DNA from: Pseudomonas marginalis
GTDB taxonomy: Bacteria; Pseudomonadota; Gammaproteobacteria; Pseudomonadales; Pseudomonadaceae
Direction of reading: 5' to 3'
Assembly: GCF_900105325.1 (NCBI RefSeq)
Contig: NZ_FNSU01000003.1
Location: forward strand, 4,353,501 to 4,417,500
Length of the DNA: 64,000 bases
Shown: one piece after another, positions 42,860 through 51,456 of the stretch
Layout: each line of letters begins with the position of its first letter
Position numbering within the stretch: the first letter of the stretch is position 1
Notes under the pieces: generated by a model
Databases searched by the model: none
Told to the model about the DNA's origin: nothing
The model's input: only the letters and a program-made list of their open reading frames with translations
Translations under genes and position numbers: made by a program

Positions 42860-43138
42860 ATGAGCAACCAGCGTTATCCCGAAGAATTCAAAATCCAGGC
42901 GGTCAAGCAAGTGACCGAAAAGCAGCTTCCTGTCTCGGAGGTGGCTGCACGATTGGGTGTGTCTGTGCACAGCCTCTATGCCTGGGTTAAGCGCTACACC
43001 AAGCCTCAGGAACAGCGCGTTGAGGAGGATGATCAGAGCGCTGAGGTTCGTCGTCTACGTGCCGAGCTGAAACGGGTGACGGAGGAGCGAGACATCTTAA
43101 AAAAGGCCGCCGCGTACTTTGCCAAGGAGTGCGGCTGA
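42860..43138 (+). CDS. IS3-family transposase OrfA
   Basis: The 92-residue protein has a helix-turn-helix (NQRYPEEFKIQAVKQVTEKQLPVSEVAARLGVSVHSLYAWVK) followed by a leucine-zipper-like coiled coil (EVRRLRAELKRVTEERDILKKAAAYF), as usual for IS3 OrfA. A GGAGG lies just before ATG. It is intact but its OrfB partner is truncated. Confidence 0.9.
   Translation: MSNQRYPEEFKIQAVKQVTEKQLPVSEVAARLGVSVHSLYAWVKRYTKPQEQRVEEDDQSAEVRRLRAELKRVTEERDILKKAAAYFAKECG
43099..43105 (+). promoter_or_regulatory. Programmed -1 frameshift site A AAA AAG of the IS3 remnant
   Basis: The heptamer A AAA AAG is in the right phase with orfA codons (tta aaa aag), and the -1 frame leads into the orfB fragment. This is the classic slippery site for making the OrfAB transposase in IS3 elements. 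Confidence 0.8.
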
Positions 43139-43236
43139 AGTACGCCTTTATTAAGCAGCAAGCGGGTCATTACGCGATTCGACGGCTTTGCCTGACGCTC
43201 AAGGTTCATCCCAGCGGCTACTACGCGTGGCTACAG
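43129..43236 (+). pseudogene. IS3-family transposase OrfB, truncated to 36 codons
   Basis: The fragment reads RLKYAFIKQQAGHYAIRRLC.. to ..HPSGYYAWL, the usual beginning of OrfB; the DDE catalytic domain is absent. It is in the -1 frame relative to orfA. Sequence after 43236 is unrelated. Confidence 0.85.
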
Positions 43237-43394
43237 GTAAAGCTTTGCTGGTTTCAGCCGAAACATTCCGAACGGAGAAAAAACTGGCTACGGCAGGCTA
43301 CTACTGAACCATCCTGGGCTCTATCAGACGTCGACTTCATAGAACGTTCGCCTTGGATAGCTTTAAACAACATCTTCAAGCCCTGAGGCCTGCC

Positions 43395-45356
43395 ATGCTT
43401 AGAAATGCTCCTTTGAGTACAAAGCTACTGCTTATTTTGATGTTTCCCCTGTTGGGCTTTCTGGTCTTCGCCGGGATTTTTGTAGCTGACAAACGAGAGA
43501 CACTGAGCGAGATGAACCGAGCGGTCACCGCTACCGGCACCGCGCAGAAACTCAGTGACGTAGTAACCACTATCCAGCGTGAGCGCGGCGCAAGCGGCGT
43601 GTTTCTGGGCAGCGGTGGTAAGACGATGCAGGACAAGTTGAAAGTCTTACGCCAAGAAACCGACCGTGCGGTGAGCGCGATGCATGCGCAATCGACCGAG
43701 GGTCTTATCGCGCCTGACAAGATGCTGCGCGCAATTGATGGTTTGGCCGGACTGCGTCAGCAGGTGGACACGCTCGCAATCAATAACGGCGAGTCCGGCA
43801 CCCGATTCACCGATCTTATCAAAAATTTGATCGGCTTGTCTTACTCACTGGAAACCAGCATTGAGGATCCGGAAATCCTGCGTGGGCTGAGTTCACTCAA
43901 TCAGTTCGTAGACATGAAAGAGCGCTCTGGTCGAGAGCGTGTACTGCTTGGCCTGGCATTCAACCAAAACCGTTTTGATGCGCCGCTGTTGTCACGTTTC
44001 AGCCGCAACATGGGCGAGTTCTCCGGCTATTTCGAGGCCTTTCAACGCTGGGCTCCTGCCGTGTTCAAAAATAAGCTGGATGCGGTTCTACAACAGCCCG
44101 CATCCGTCGATGTAGCTCGCCTGCAAAAACTCGGATTTGATACGCCTCTAGGCGATCCGCTTAATATCAAACCCGAAGACTGGTTCAACCTTTCCACCAG
44201 CCGTATCGACATGATGGCTCAGGTCGAGGCTGAACTGGGCCAGACGGTCGTGAGCCTAGCCAATGTCGCGCGTACCGATGCCCAGCGCAGTCTGTATGTC
44301 GCAATAGCCACCGTCATTCTGATGTTGATTGCGGTGCTGTGGCTCGCTTCGGTGATTATTCGCAATATCAAAATCGCTGTGGTCGACGTGAACCGCACCC
44401 TTATTTCGCTATCCACGCGTGACCTAACTGCCAGAACCCGTTACACCGGCAGAGACGAGTTTGGCGAGATCTCGCGTAACCTGGATAACATGGCCATACA
44501 GATCGGTGAAGTGATCCGTGAGATCGGGAGTGCCACGGCGCAGGTCGCGACCGCCGCCGAGCAGTCTTCGGCTGTGGCCCTGCAAACTAGCAATAACGTC
44601 GTCCAGCAGCGTCAAGGCACCGATCAGGTGGTCACTGCCATCAGCGAGATGAGCGCCACGGTCAAAGACGTGGCGCGCAGCACTACCGACGCCGCAGAGA
44701 TGTCGCAGCGCGTTAATGCCAGCACTATGCAGGGCAAGGCTGAAATCGAGAACACCATCAGCTTGATCAAAGGGCTTGAGGTTCAGGCCGAACAAACATC
44801 CCGAATCATTGAGGAGCTCAAGGGTGAAAGCTATTCCATCTCCTCGGTTTTGGATGTGATTCGTGGTGTAGCAGAGCAAACCAATCTGCTAGCTTTGAAC
44901 GCTGCCATTGAGGCTGCCCGTGCCGGTGAGCAGGGTCGTGGATTTGCCGTGGTCGCCGATGAGGTGCGGAATCTGGCCAAAAAGACTCAGGATTCCACCG
45001 TCAGTATCCAGAAGATGATCGCCAATCTGCAATCCGGCTCCGACCGTGCCGCCACTTCCATGCAGGAAACTCTAGGGAAGGCTCAAGAAGGCGCGAGCAA
45101 CGTAGTGCGCGCAGGGGAGTTGCTAGAAGAAATAGCCGAGGGCATCGCGACCATCAGCGACAGCAACATACAGGTCGCCTCGGCGGCAGAACAACAGAGT
45201 CAGGTTGCCGAGGAGATCCACCGCAACGTAAACGACATCAACACTCTGGTTATCCAGGTCAGCGCCGGTGCTGAACAAACCGCCGTCACCAGCCGCGAGT
45301 TAGCCCGCTTGGCCGAGCAACAGCAGGGGCTGGTGGAACGGTTCAAGGTGAACTGA
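43395..45356 (+). CDS. Methyl-accepting chemotaxis protein with NIT sensor domain
   Basis: The 653-residue chemoreceptor has a first helix (LLLILMFPLLGFLVFAGIF). A periplasmic nitrate/nitrite-sensing (NIT-type) domain follows, with the mark DVVTTIQRERGASGVFLGSG near residue 55. A second helix near residue 305, a HAMP segment and the signalling domain come next, with the conserved hairpin tip EQTNLLALNAAIEAARAGEQ. Ligand type is inferred from the domain only. A TTG at 43353 could add 14 residues. It stands alone, away from any che cluster, between an IS3 remnant and a collapsed defence gene. Confidence 0.88.
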   Translation: MLRNAPLSTKLLLILMFPLLGFLVFAGIFVADKRETLSEMNRAVTATGTAQKLSDVVTTIQRERGASGVFLGSGGKTMQDKLKVLRQETDRAVSAMHAQSTEGLIAPDKMLRAIDGLAGLRQQVDTLAINNGESGTRFTDLIKNLIGLSYSLETSIEDPEILRGLSSLNQFVDMKERSGRERVLLGLAFNQNRFDAPLLSRFSRNMGEFSGYFEAFQRWAPAVFKNKLDAVLQQPASVDVARLQKLGFDTPLGDPLNIKPEDWFNLSTSRIDMMAQVEAELGQTVVSLANVARTDAQRSLYVAIATVILMLIAVLWLASVIIRNIKIAVVDVNRTLISLSTRDLTARTRYTGRDEFGEISRNLDNMAIQIGEVIREIGSATAQVATAAEQSSAVALQTSNNVVQQRQGTDQVVTAISEMSATVKDVARSTTDAAEMSQRVNASTMQGKAEIENTISLIKGLEVQAEQTSRIIEELKGESYSISSVLDVIRGVAEQTNLLALNAAIEAARAGEQGRGFAVVADEVRNLAKKTQDSTVSIQKMIANLQSGSDRAATSMQETLGKAQEGASNVVRAGELLEEIAEGIATISDSNIQVASAAEQQSQVAEEIHRNVNDINTLVIQVSAGAEQTAVTSRELARLAEQQQGLVERFKVN

Positions 45357-45379
45357 GTTACAAGTTTTTTTACCGGATG

Positions 45380-45416
45380 CTCAAATGCCCGAGAGAATGA
45401 CTTTCGGGTATTTGAG
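45380..45416. terminator. Hairpin after the NIT chemoreceptor
   Basis: CTCAAATGCCCGA and TTCGGGTATTTGAG pair with one mismatch over a 10-base loop, 24 bases after the stop. No T run follows, so termination is likely but not certain. Confidence 0.5.
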
Positions 45417-45610
45417 GATTGGTAGGTGAGAGGGTGACGCGCCTATAAGGGCTACTTTGCTCAACGCGATAAACGAGGCTTTTCATGACGCCGGATGAGG
45501 TCAGGCCATGGATTATCAGCCGTCCTACGGCTTTCTGAAGGACTGCTTATACCGTTCTGAGTCATACAAGGTGACTTTGGCAGACGCTTACTGTAGGCGT
45601 TCCTCCAAGA
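45417..45610. other. Short non-coding stretch between chemoreceptor and defence remnant
   Basis: About 190 bases carry no recognisable gene, repeat or operator. The missing ATPase N-terminal part of the next gene is not found here in any frame. Confidence 0.4.
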
Positions 45611-46721
45611 TTGATAAAAGAAATTGGGTTTTATCTCGTACGAGCGAGCCGAACCTGGGACAAAGTTTTTTCATGGGGGAGTGAGCTGTTCCGGCGCACG
45701 CTACAAGCAGCCGCAGCCCAACCGTCCGAGGCCATTTTAGCTGAGCGTGATCGGCTCAGAAGCCCGGAAGCCCCGATCGAGAACGACGATCGAATTTCAC
45801 CTCTGATCCAGAACGTCAACGCTGAATTAGCGAGATGCATACCGAATGCGCCTCTTGTTCAACTGCGGGTGACGAGCACTGATAGCCGATCGCTTCTCGA
45901 CTCTGTCGCTGCACATTTCGCTGTCGTTGGAGGACTGGGAGTACCCGCTGCCAGACAAGGAAGTGGCCTGGTGTCCCTACAAGGTTTGTTACTACTTCTG
46001 GAGCTAGGTCGAGGACGTGCAGCAGCGGGTGAGGGATTTCTAATGGCCCTGGAGGAGCCTGAGCTTCATTTGCCCCCAGCAGGACAGCAGCAGTTGGTGC
46101 AACGAGTGCAAGCGCTTTCAACCCAGACCTTCATAACTACGCATTCGCCATTGATTGCAGCGGTATCGGATCCTACCTCTGTATTGATTCTGCGAAATAT
46201 TGACGGCCATCTCTCGGCCCTTCCTTTTTTGGCTGAGCCGTTGCTACCAGATGCTCAGAACTGGAAGAGGAAGTTTTTTCAACAAAGTCGTGTGGATGTC
46301 CTGTCGGCTTTAATGCACCCGTGTGTATTAGTACCTGAAGGCCGTGCTGATTTCCAGTTACTGAAAACGGTGCTGCGGCCGTTGATGTTGACCGAGGGTT
46401 GGTCCACGAGCATGCCATCTATGTTTGGGCTGGAGGTCGGAGTTGTTCCCACTGAGGATGCCAAAGTGGTAGAGACGTTCCAGTTGCTATCAGCTAAGCT
46501 CACGAGATGGGCCCGGTATTCGAGCGCTAACCGTTCATGGAGCGAAAAACAGAGAGTTTGATCTAGTGATTGTGCTTTGGCCTGCGGCAATTCGTGGAAA
46601 TGACGAGCAGCAGAGACGGCTACTTTACAATGCCATCACCAGAGCGAAGCAACAGTGCCTGGTATTAGTACAACTCCCGCGAGCAATGACACTTCCTCCT
46701 TTCTCCGTTCGAGAGGCTTAG
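45611..46721 (+). pseudogene. Collapsed OLD-family nuclease plus UvrD-like helicase (Gabija-like remnant)
   Basis: The first 300 residues are the middle of an OLD/GajA-type protein: the ABC-like signature ARQGSGLVSLQGLLLLLELG, Walker B LMALEEPELHLPPA, the H-loop TTHSPLIAAV, and the start of a Toprim domain in VLVPEGRADFQLLK. The Walker A part is absent. At about 46,490 the frame changes, and the next residues (ALTVHGAKNREFDLVIVLWPA, then LLYNAITRAKQQCLVLVQ) are motifs V and VI of a UvrD/Rep helicase. An internal deletion therefore joined a GajA-like gene to the end of a GajB-like gene. No active protein is expected. Confidence 0.8.
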
Positions 46722-46747
46722 TTTTAAACGAGAAATAGCACTTAGCG

Positions 46748-47572
46748 CTACGTAACCTTGGGTGAGGTTGATACAAAACGATTAGCTGCCGCAATATCAG
46801 CAGCACCAGGGCGATTTTTATGAGCAGAGCTTTGAGGCATCTCAAATTCGTCTGCCTTAGTCCAACGAACACCCAGCCCGCGAACTAGATAGCGGTTCGT
46901 TCGAGAAAAATCTGATGCTTCCGAAAAATCACCCTGCCTGAAAGAAATCATTCGCAGATCGTAGAGTCGAGTGATTGCGTCCGCGATGTGGTGCCTTTTG
47001 ACCCCGGTAATCAGCGCTAACCGATCGTAGGAAAGCATAGCGATACCACCACGATTTGAGTCCCTGTACGCAAGCAAGGCGATGTACACCTTTAATGCCG
47101 ACAATGACGCTCTGGTGAAGTTGAACTCAGTGAGCATGAGAATCTTGGAACCAAGCGAACCGTCGTAAAGCCAGCGTTTCGGAATCTTCGCCCAGCTTTT
47201 ACTTTCAAACCAGCCGCAAATCATAATGTTCGACCCCTTCCTAAGGGCCTGCGCTTTTCGCTGAATCAGCCCCTCTTTTTCCAGTCGCGTCAACGCTTTC
47301 GCAACGGTTGGCCGAGACAAGCCTGTGAGCCGAATCAGCTCCTCGTAAGTCACGGTAGCATTTCCAGTAGTGAAACCTGTTCGGCAGCACAGCGCCAAGT
47401 AAAGCTTGAGCGAGGAAATGCATAAGTTTCTTGCAGACTTGTCTTCCTTCAGCCACATCAAATTTAACGAATAGGACTCATCCGCAAAGTTGACGAGTCC
47501 GCCTTCACGTATCCAATCGACAGGCAGCTTTGCCCATTCAGATACAGGACGAAGCACTTCGATTTGGCTCAT
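46748..47572 (-). CDS. Protein with two tandem winged-helix domains
   Basis: The 274-residue product contains two similar DNA-binding units. The first is LCISSLKLYLALCC.. with GLSRPTVAKALTRLEKEGLIQRK; the second is ASLSALKVYIALLAYRD.. with GVKRHHIADAITRLYDLRMISF. Both are about 60 residues and start with the same LxxLKxYxALL pattern, indicating internal duplication. Plasmid and phage replication initiators and some island regulators have such paired domains; I cannot tell which. The start at 47572 overlaps the stop of a 39-residue membrane peptide. Base composition is lower in GC than the core genes. Confidence 0.7.
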   Translation of the reverse strand: MSQIEVLRPVSEWAKLPVDWIREGGLVNFADESYSLNLMWLKEDKSARNLCISSLKLYLALCCRTGFTTGNATVTYEELIRLTGLSRPTVAKALTRLEKEGLIQRKAQALRKGSNIMICGWFESKSWAKIPKRWLYDGSLGSKILMLTEFNFTRASLSALKVYIALLAYRDSNRGGIAMLSYDRLALITGVKRHHIADAITRLYDLRMISFRQGDFSEASDFSRTNRYLVRGLGVRWTKADEFEMPQSSAHKNRPGAADIAAANRFVSTSPKVT

Positions 47573-47688
47573 TTCGACCTCCACGCATGCACCAGTAGAC
47601 CAGCACTCAGAAGCAAGATACAGCACAACGCTAGCGTCAACGGATCAGCCGATAGAGCTTTATCAATTACAAACAGGACGGGATTCAT
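47569..47688 (-). CDS. 39-residue single-pass membrane peptide
   Basis: This small frame reads MNPVLFVIDKALSADP, then a hydrophobic helix LTLALCCILLLSAGLLVHAW, and ends RSK. AGAGG lies about 9 bases before the ATG, and the stop overlaps the next start as ATGA, which indicates translational coupling with the winged-helix gene. It is too short for usual gene callers. The coupling and the clean transmembrane segment are the support; the function is unknown. Confidence 0.6.
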   Translation of the reverse strand: MNPVLFVIDKALSADPLTLALCCILLLSAGLLVHAWRSK

Positions 47689-47972
47689 TGCCTGGAACCT
47701 CTAAAAAAATGGCTACAGGAGAAACGTTATCGCCAAGTGCACCTGCTATCTAGATATAGGCACCCACCAAAATATACGTAACCATCTGTTAAATATAAAA
47801 ATATTGGCAACTTGATTAGTTAATCTGAGATGGCCTTAAAATGCGAGTTTTTGCCTGTTTTTTGATCAATTTGAACTCAAGTGTAAATTCCAATGCGCTC
47901 AAGCTCCTCCTATCGAACGAGCACATGTGCAGCGAAGCCAGCTGACTTATGAGCACTCGTTGGTGTAACGGC
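47689..47972. other. AT-rich intergenic region
   Basis: This stretch is AT-rich compared with the core genome, with runs such as TAAATATAAAAATATTGGC and TTGATTAGTTAATCTGAG. It holds the promoter of the winged-helix operon on the left; no gene is seen. The composition fits foreign origin. Confidence 0.5.
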
Positions 47973-48365
47973 TCAACACAAGCTAAGTGCTATTTCGAGA
48001 TCTGTATGCAGCCTTCTACCGGCCCCCATCAATACATAAATCGTATTCTTCGTCTCAAATAGACACCCATGAGTGAAAGAGACAGCCAACGTAGTTCTCA
48101 CCCAGTCACCGTGTGAAAAACGACCTTTGCTATCTTGAATAACGGTCAAAGCGTAAACCAGAGCAGGGATCAGCCCCCTGTCGATGATGGCTTTTCGCTG
48201 ACGCGTTGTTACTTTGATGTCCAATATTGCCCAATCAGCAACAAGACAATAGGTACGGGAAGGAAAATGTAGATTGGCGAGTGCCACGGCATCTGGGTCA
48301 GCGAGTGGGCACCCGTTTATGTTCTCGCCTGCAGAAAGCAGTGAGGTAAACCTTGCAAAATTCAT
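47973..48365 (-). CDS. Small island protein, intact homologue of the fragment at 42579
   Basis: The 130-residue product begins MNFARFTSLLSAGENINGCPL, has a central block FPSRTYCLVADWAILDIKVTTRQRKAI, and ends DRGLIPALVYALTVIQDSKGRF..TKNTIYVLMGAGRRL. AAGGAGG lies before the start at 48365, so that start is well supported. It resembles a family found in Pseudomonas accessory DNA (I believe DUF6957, from memory). No catalytic motif is seen. A near-identical 3' half lies at 42579. Confidence 0.75.
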   Translation of the reverse strand: MNFARFTSLLSAGENINGCPLADPDAVALANLHFPSRTYCLVADWAILDIKVTTRQRKAIIDRGLIPALVYALTVIQDSKGRFSHGDWVRTTLAVSFTHGCLFETKNTIYVLMGAGRRLHTDLEIALSLC

Positions 48366-48487
48366 TCGTTCCTCCTTCCGATCGAAAAATCGATTCGAAC
48401 GAGAATCATCAGTCAGCATAGCTCCCAGTGAATCGCTCGGTTCCGATGCCGACGAATAGCAGTAGGGTCATCTCACAGCTTGTTCCT

Positions 48488-48816
48488 CTACACTCCCTTT
48501 ATCTCACTGAACGGAGTGATTTCTTTTGGCGGTGTCAGAGCGCAAAGTGGTTTGCGCCAGTAGCCCACGCTATGCCATTGGCCGTGCTTGAACCCAACCT
48601 CAGAGTAGGTGCCGATGTGGGTGAAGCCGAGCGCTTCATGAATACCTATGCTTCCCGCGTTGGGTAAGGCGATGCCGGCATAGGCCGCATGAAATCCCTG
48701 TTTCCCCAGGACGGGTAGAAGCTGCTGATAAAGAGCACGACCAACCCCTTTTCGATGCACTGCCGAGTCGACATACACGGTGACATCCACCGACCAACGA
48801 TAGGCTTCCTTGCAAG
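48488..48816 (-). pseudogene. 5'-truncated GNAT acetyltransferase (phosphinothricin acetyltransferase-like)
   Basis: The C-terminal half of a PAT/MnaT-type enzyme is present: YRWSVDVTVYVDSAVHRKGVGRALYQQLL (acetyl-CoA loop RKGVGRAL), ALPNAGSIGIHEALGFTHIGTYSEVGFKHGQWHSVGYW. The first 85 or so residues are missing. In frame, a stop codon appears a few codons before KEAYRW at about 48,818, which marks the breakpoint. It cannot encode an active enzyme. Confidence 0.85.
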
Positions 48817-48959
48817 GTGTCTAGAGAATCCGGGGCGATTCATGCTGCTGAATTAGTAGGCTGTGCTCCTCTCTCTGACGTTTTCACTGACTCTCCATCG
48901 AAAACGTTTCAGAGCCTAATCACCGATCTTCTGTGTACGGGAAGAAACGGGCGTGCGAC
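48817..48959 (+). pseudogene. Left part of a reading frame interrupted by the IS66 element
   Basis: The + strand is open here and reads SRESGAIHAAELVGCAPLSD, then VFTDSPSKTFQSLITDLLCT and GRNGRA. With the IS66 element and one target copy removed, the frame runs on without shift into 53841-53973 and reaches a stop at 53973. Codon phase matches across the junction (codon 48958-48959 plus 53841). The 5' end is lost at the breakpoint with the acetyltransferase fragment. I do not recognise the family. Confidence 0.65.
48952..48959. repeat. Target-site duplication, left copy (CGTGCGAC)
   Basis: These eight bases directly precede the left end of the IS66 element and recur at 53833-53840 directly after its right end. 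Eight bases is the usual IS66 duplication length. Confidence 0.92.
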
Positions 48960-49116
48960 GTAACCGTCCGGGCAAGTCATCTAGCGTAGCTGGCTCTATT
49001 GTTTTACGAGATTGCGCAACGATGAAGCTCAGCCCTCAATGTCGATCAGGGACTGCCGGGCATCATCACCCCAGTCAGACCCTGTCAAAGCACTTTCTCG
49101 TGCTATCAACAATTGA

Positions 49117-49142
49117 AACGCTTGAGATTCCTTTCAAGCGTT
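49117..49142. terminator. Hairpin overlapping the end of the cargo chemoreceptor gene
   Basis: AACGCTTGA and TCAAGCGTT pair over 8 bases, overlapping the stop codon of the gene. It probably ends transcription of the element before the flanking DNA. Confidence 0.5.
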
Positions 49143-51170
49143 GCTGGATAACTTAAACTTGCCGACTACGCTGCGAAGTTCATTAGCGAGCAATGAAAGC
49201 TCGTCAGCCGTTACGGCGTTGTCCTCTACGCCTTCCATGACGATTAAGCTGCTGTTTCGAATGCCGATGACGTTGCGATTGATATCCTCTGAGACCGAAT
49301 GTTGCTGCACCGCCGCACTTGCAATCTGAGTGTTCATGCCCACAATTCCGTCTACTGCTTCATTGATCTGGTTCAGGCTGCCAGACGCTTGGCTCGCTGC
49401 CTGAATGCATTCCCTAGCTCGGGTTTGCCCAGCCTTCATCTGTTGAACAGCGGCATCAGTAGCGCCTTGCAACTGTTGGATGATCCGTCGAATTTCTTCT
49501 GTGGAGTTTTGTGTGCGCGAGGCCAGAGTCCGCACTTCGTCAGCCACGACCGCGAAACCACGGCCTTGCTCGCCAGCTCGCGCCGCCTCGATGGCCGCGT
49601 TAAGGGCCAGCAGGTTAGTCTGATCCGCGATGGTACTGATGACCTCGATGACACCACCGATTTCTTTGCTGTGTGTCGCTAACGCTTCGACTTTGCTTGC
49701 ACTGAGCTCCACTTCGTTAGCCAACGCCTCAATAGCGGCACTTGTTTCAATCATAACTTTCAAGCCGTCGTTAGACGCACTGCTTGCAGATTCAGCGGCA
49801 CGTGCTGCGCCCTCGGTATTCTGGGCCACGTCGGCAACGCTCGCGGTCATTTCGTTGATGGCAGTAGCAACCTGCTCGGTTTCAGCCTGTTGTGAGTTCA
49901 TTGAGGCTTTGGCTTGGCCTATGGAGATCTCTAGTCGCTTTGCCGCATCTGAGACTGAATGCGAGCTACGCTCCACCTGGCTCAGTGAGCCAGAGAAGGC
50001 CGTTACCATGCGGTTAAGTCCCTCGCCTACATCACCGATTTCATCGTGGCTGTTGATTCGGACGCGCGCGCTCAGATCGCCTTGAGCAATACGTGCCGTC
50101 ACAGCTAGGAGCTCATCAACCCCAATCCGCAGAGCCTTGTAGATGCCGACGAACGCATAGAGCAGCAGTATCGCAATGGCGATAAATAGCTCAGTGCCGA
50201 AAGTACGCTCATTACTCAGTGTATTCAGACGCTCATCAACTCGAATTCGCAGCGATTCCTGCATCTGATCCTGAGCTTTGTAAAACTGAGCAACGACGGC
50301 GTTTCCACGCTCGCCCAAGGTGTTGGCATTCACGGTTGAGCGCTTGCTCGGATCAAGGTAGTCCACCAGGTCTTTACGCAGATTTTCCAGGTCGGTAATG
50401 GCTGTTGTTACAGACGGCTGAACTACACCAGATAATTTCGGCTCTTCTCGGCGAAGCAGGGAAAGGCTCTGCTGCAACTCTTGACGCATTAGCAGCTCCT
50501 GTTTCAACAAAGTCTGGGCAAAAATACGAGTGGTGTCGTCCAGAGGACGGTCAGCGCTAAAACCGCTGGCCAGACCGCGAATCTGTCCGACCAGATTTAT
50601 TTGCCGAGGTAGACGTATAGAGCTTAGATCGATGAGGTACAACGAACCTGCTTCTTCGTCCAAAATCATGCCGGAAGTGGCCGTAATGTAGTAAACGAAA
50701 TTCATTAGGTCGGTTAACTGGTCGTTCCACGCGGAAAAGATCACCAAAGGTGCTTCGCCTGCTTTGGCGCGTTCAACCAGCTGCACACTAGCGGTACGCA
50801 ACGTCTGAACTCGGTCTGTCGTTGCCAGTTGGGTGCTAAATTTTGCGTCCTGCGCAGCAAGAGTCGCATAGGCATCGTTAAGCTTTTCAGCATTGCGTGC
50901 TGCATTGGCTACTGCGTTGGTATCACCGCTGAGCATGCCGTGTGTCAGCGCCCTCTGAATCATGGTTAGACGCAGGATAGGGGTGACGTCCAACAAGTAT
51001 TGTTGACCCACCTGTTCATGCTTGATGCCCGTGATGCTCGTGTTCAGTGAAAGCATCACCCGGGTGCCTAGCAGGAGCAGAGGAATCAGGACAATAAATC
51101 CCAAAATTACGAATTTCATGGGGAATCGAACACGGTTGGTAACGAACAGGGCAGGCGCTAATAAATTCAT
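49134..51170 (-). CDS. Methyl-accepting chemotaxis protein carried by the IS66 element
   Basis: The 678-residue chemoreceptor has a first helix (MKFVILGFIVLIPLLLLGTRVML). A periplasmic helical domain of about 300 residues follows, then a second helix (LFIAIAILLLYAFVGIYKAL) near residue 335 and HAMP (ELLAVTARIAQGDLSARV). The signalling domain has the tip DQTNLLALNAAIEAARAGEQ. The ligand is unknown. The start MNLLAPALF at 51170 was preferred over a GTG at 51185. It differs clearly from the NIT receptor at 43395, so it is not a recent copy of it. It lies inside the element ends, between the left inverted repeat and tnpC. Confidence 0.9.
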   Translation of the reverse strand: MNLLAPALFVTNRVRFPMKFVILGFIVLIPLLLLGTRVMLSLNTSITGIKHEQVGQQYLLDVTPILRLTMIQRALTHGMLSGDTNAVANAARNAEKLNDAYATLAAQDAKFSTQLATTDRVQTLRTASVQLVERAKAGEAPLVIFSAWNDQLTDLMNFVYYITATSGMILDEEAGSLYLIDLSSIRLPRQINLVGQIRGLASGFSADRPLDDTTRIFAQTLLKQELLMRQELQQSLSLLRREEPKLSGVVQPSVTTAITDLENLRKDLVDYLDPSKRSTVNANTLGERGNAVVAQFYKAQDQMQESLRIRVDERLNTLSNERTFGTELFIAIAILLLYAFVGIYKALRIGVDELLAVTARIAQGDLSARVRINSHDEIGDVGEGLNRMVTAFSGSLSQVERSSHSVSDAAKRLEISIGQAKASMNSQQAETEQVATAINEMTASVADVAQNTEGAARAAESASSASNDGLKVMIETSAAIEALANEVELSASKVEALATHSKEIGGVIEVISTIADQTNLLALNAAIEAARAGEQGRGFAVVADEVRTLASRTQNSTEEIRRIIQQLQGATDAAVQQMKAGQTRARECIQAASQASGSLNQINEAVDGIVGMNTQIASAAVQQHSVSEDINRNVIGIRNSSLIVMEGVEDNAVTADELSLLANELRSVVGKFKLSSNA

Positions 51171-51456
51171 CGGGTTCTCTATCACTCACGGTCTGTGAGT
51201 GCTTTCTTAGGCGTTAAAAAGTGCCCATCTCTCATTTATGGTTATGAGGTAATGAAAGCATTCCAAGAGATCTTCCTCAAAAGCCGCTTACCCTCCTTTG
51301 TTACAGGATCGAATTGCCGCGTTTCTCTTGGTACGAAAACTATCGGCTGAACCGGGCGAAGCTGTAGGGAGGAATGCATGGATAACCAGCATAAAGGCTA
51401 AGTAGACCGGTAATGGCACCAGTTGGAGGTGCGTCCGGGCATCCCGTCTTGCGCAA
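51171..51456. other. Spacer between cargo gene and tnpC
   Basis: It contains a CACTCAC/GTGAGTG palindrome at 51183-51201 in the leader of the chemoreceptor gene, and the IS66-end-like GTGCGTCCGGGCAT at about 51429. No gene is seen. Confidence 0.5.

Larger units (their letters stand above)
42798..43236 (+). mobile_element. IS3-family element, right end deleted
   Basis: The left end starts TGAATCGCCCCTAGTTTCGTAGACACC, a form typical of IS3-family (IS150-like) elements. It is followed by a full orfA and the first 36 codons of orfB, after which similarity stops. No right inverted repeat is present before the chemoreceptor gene. The element cannot move by itself. Confidence 0.8.
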
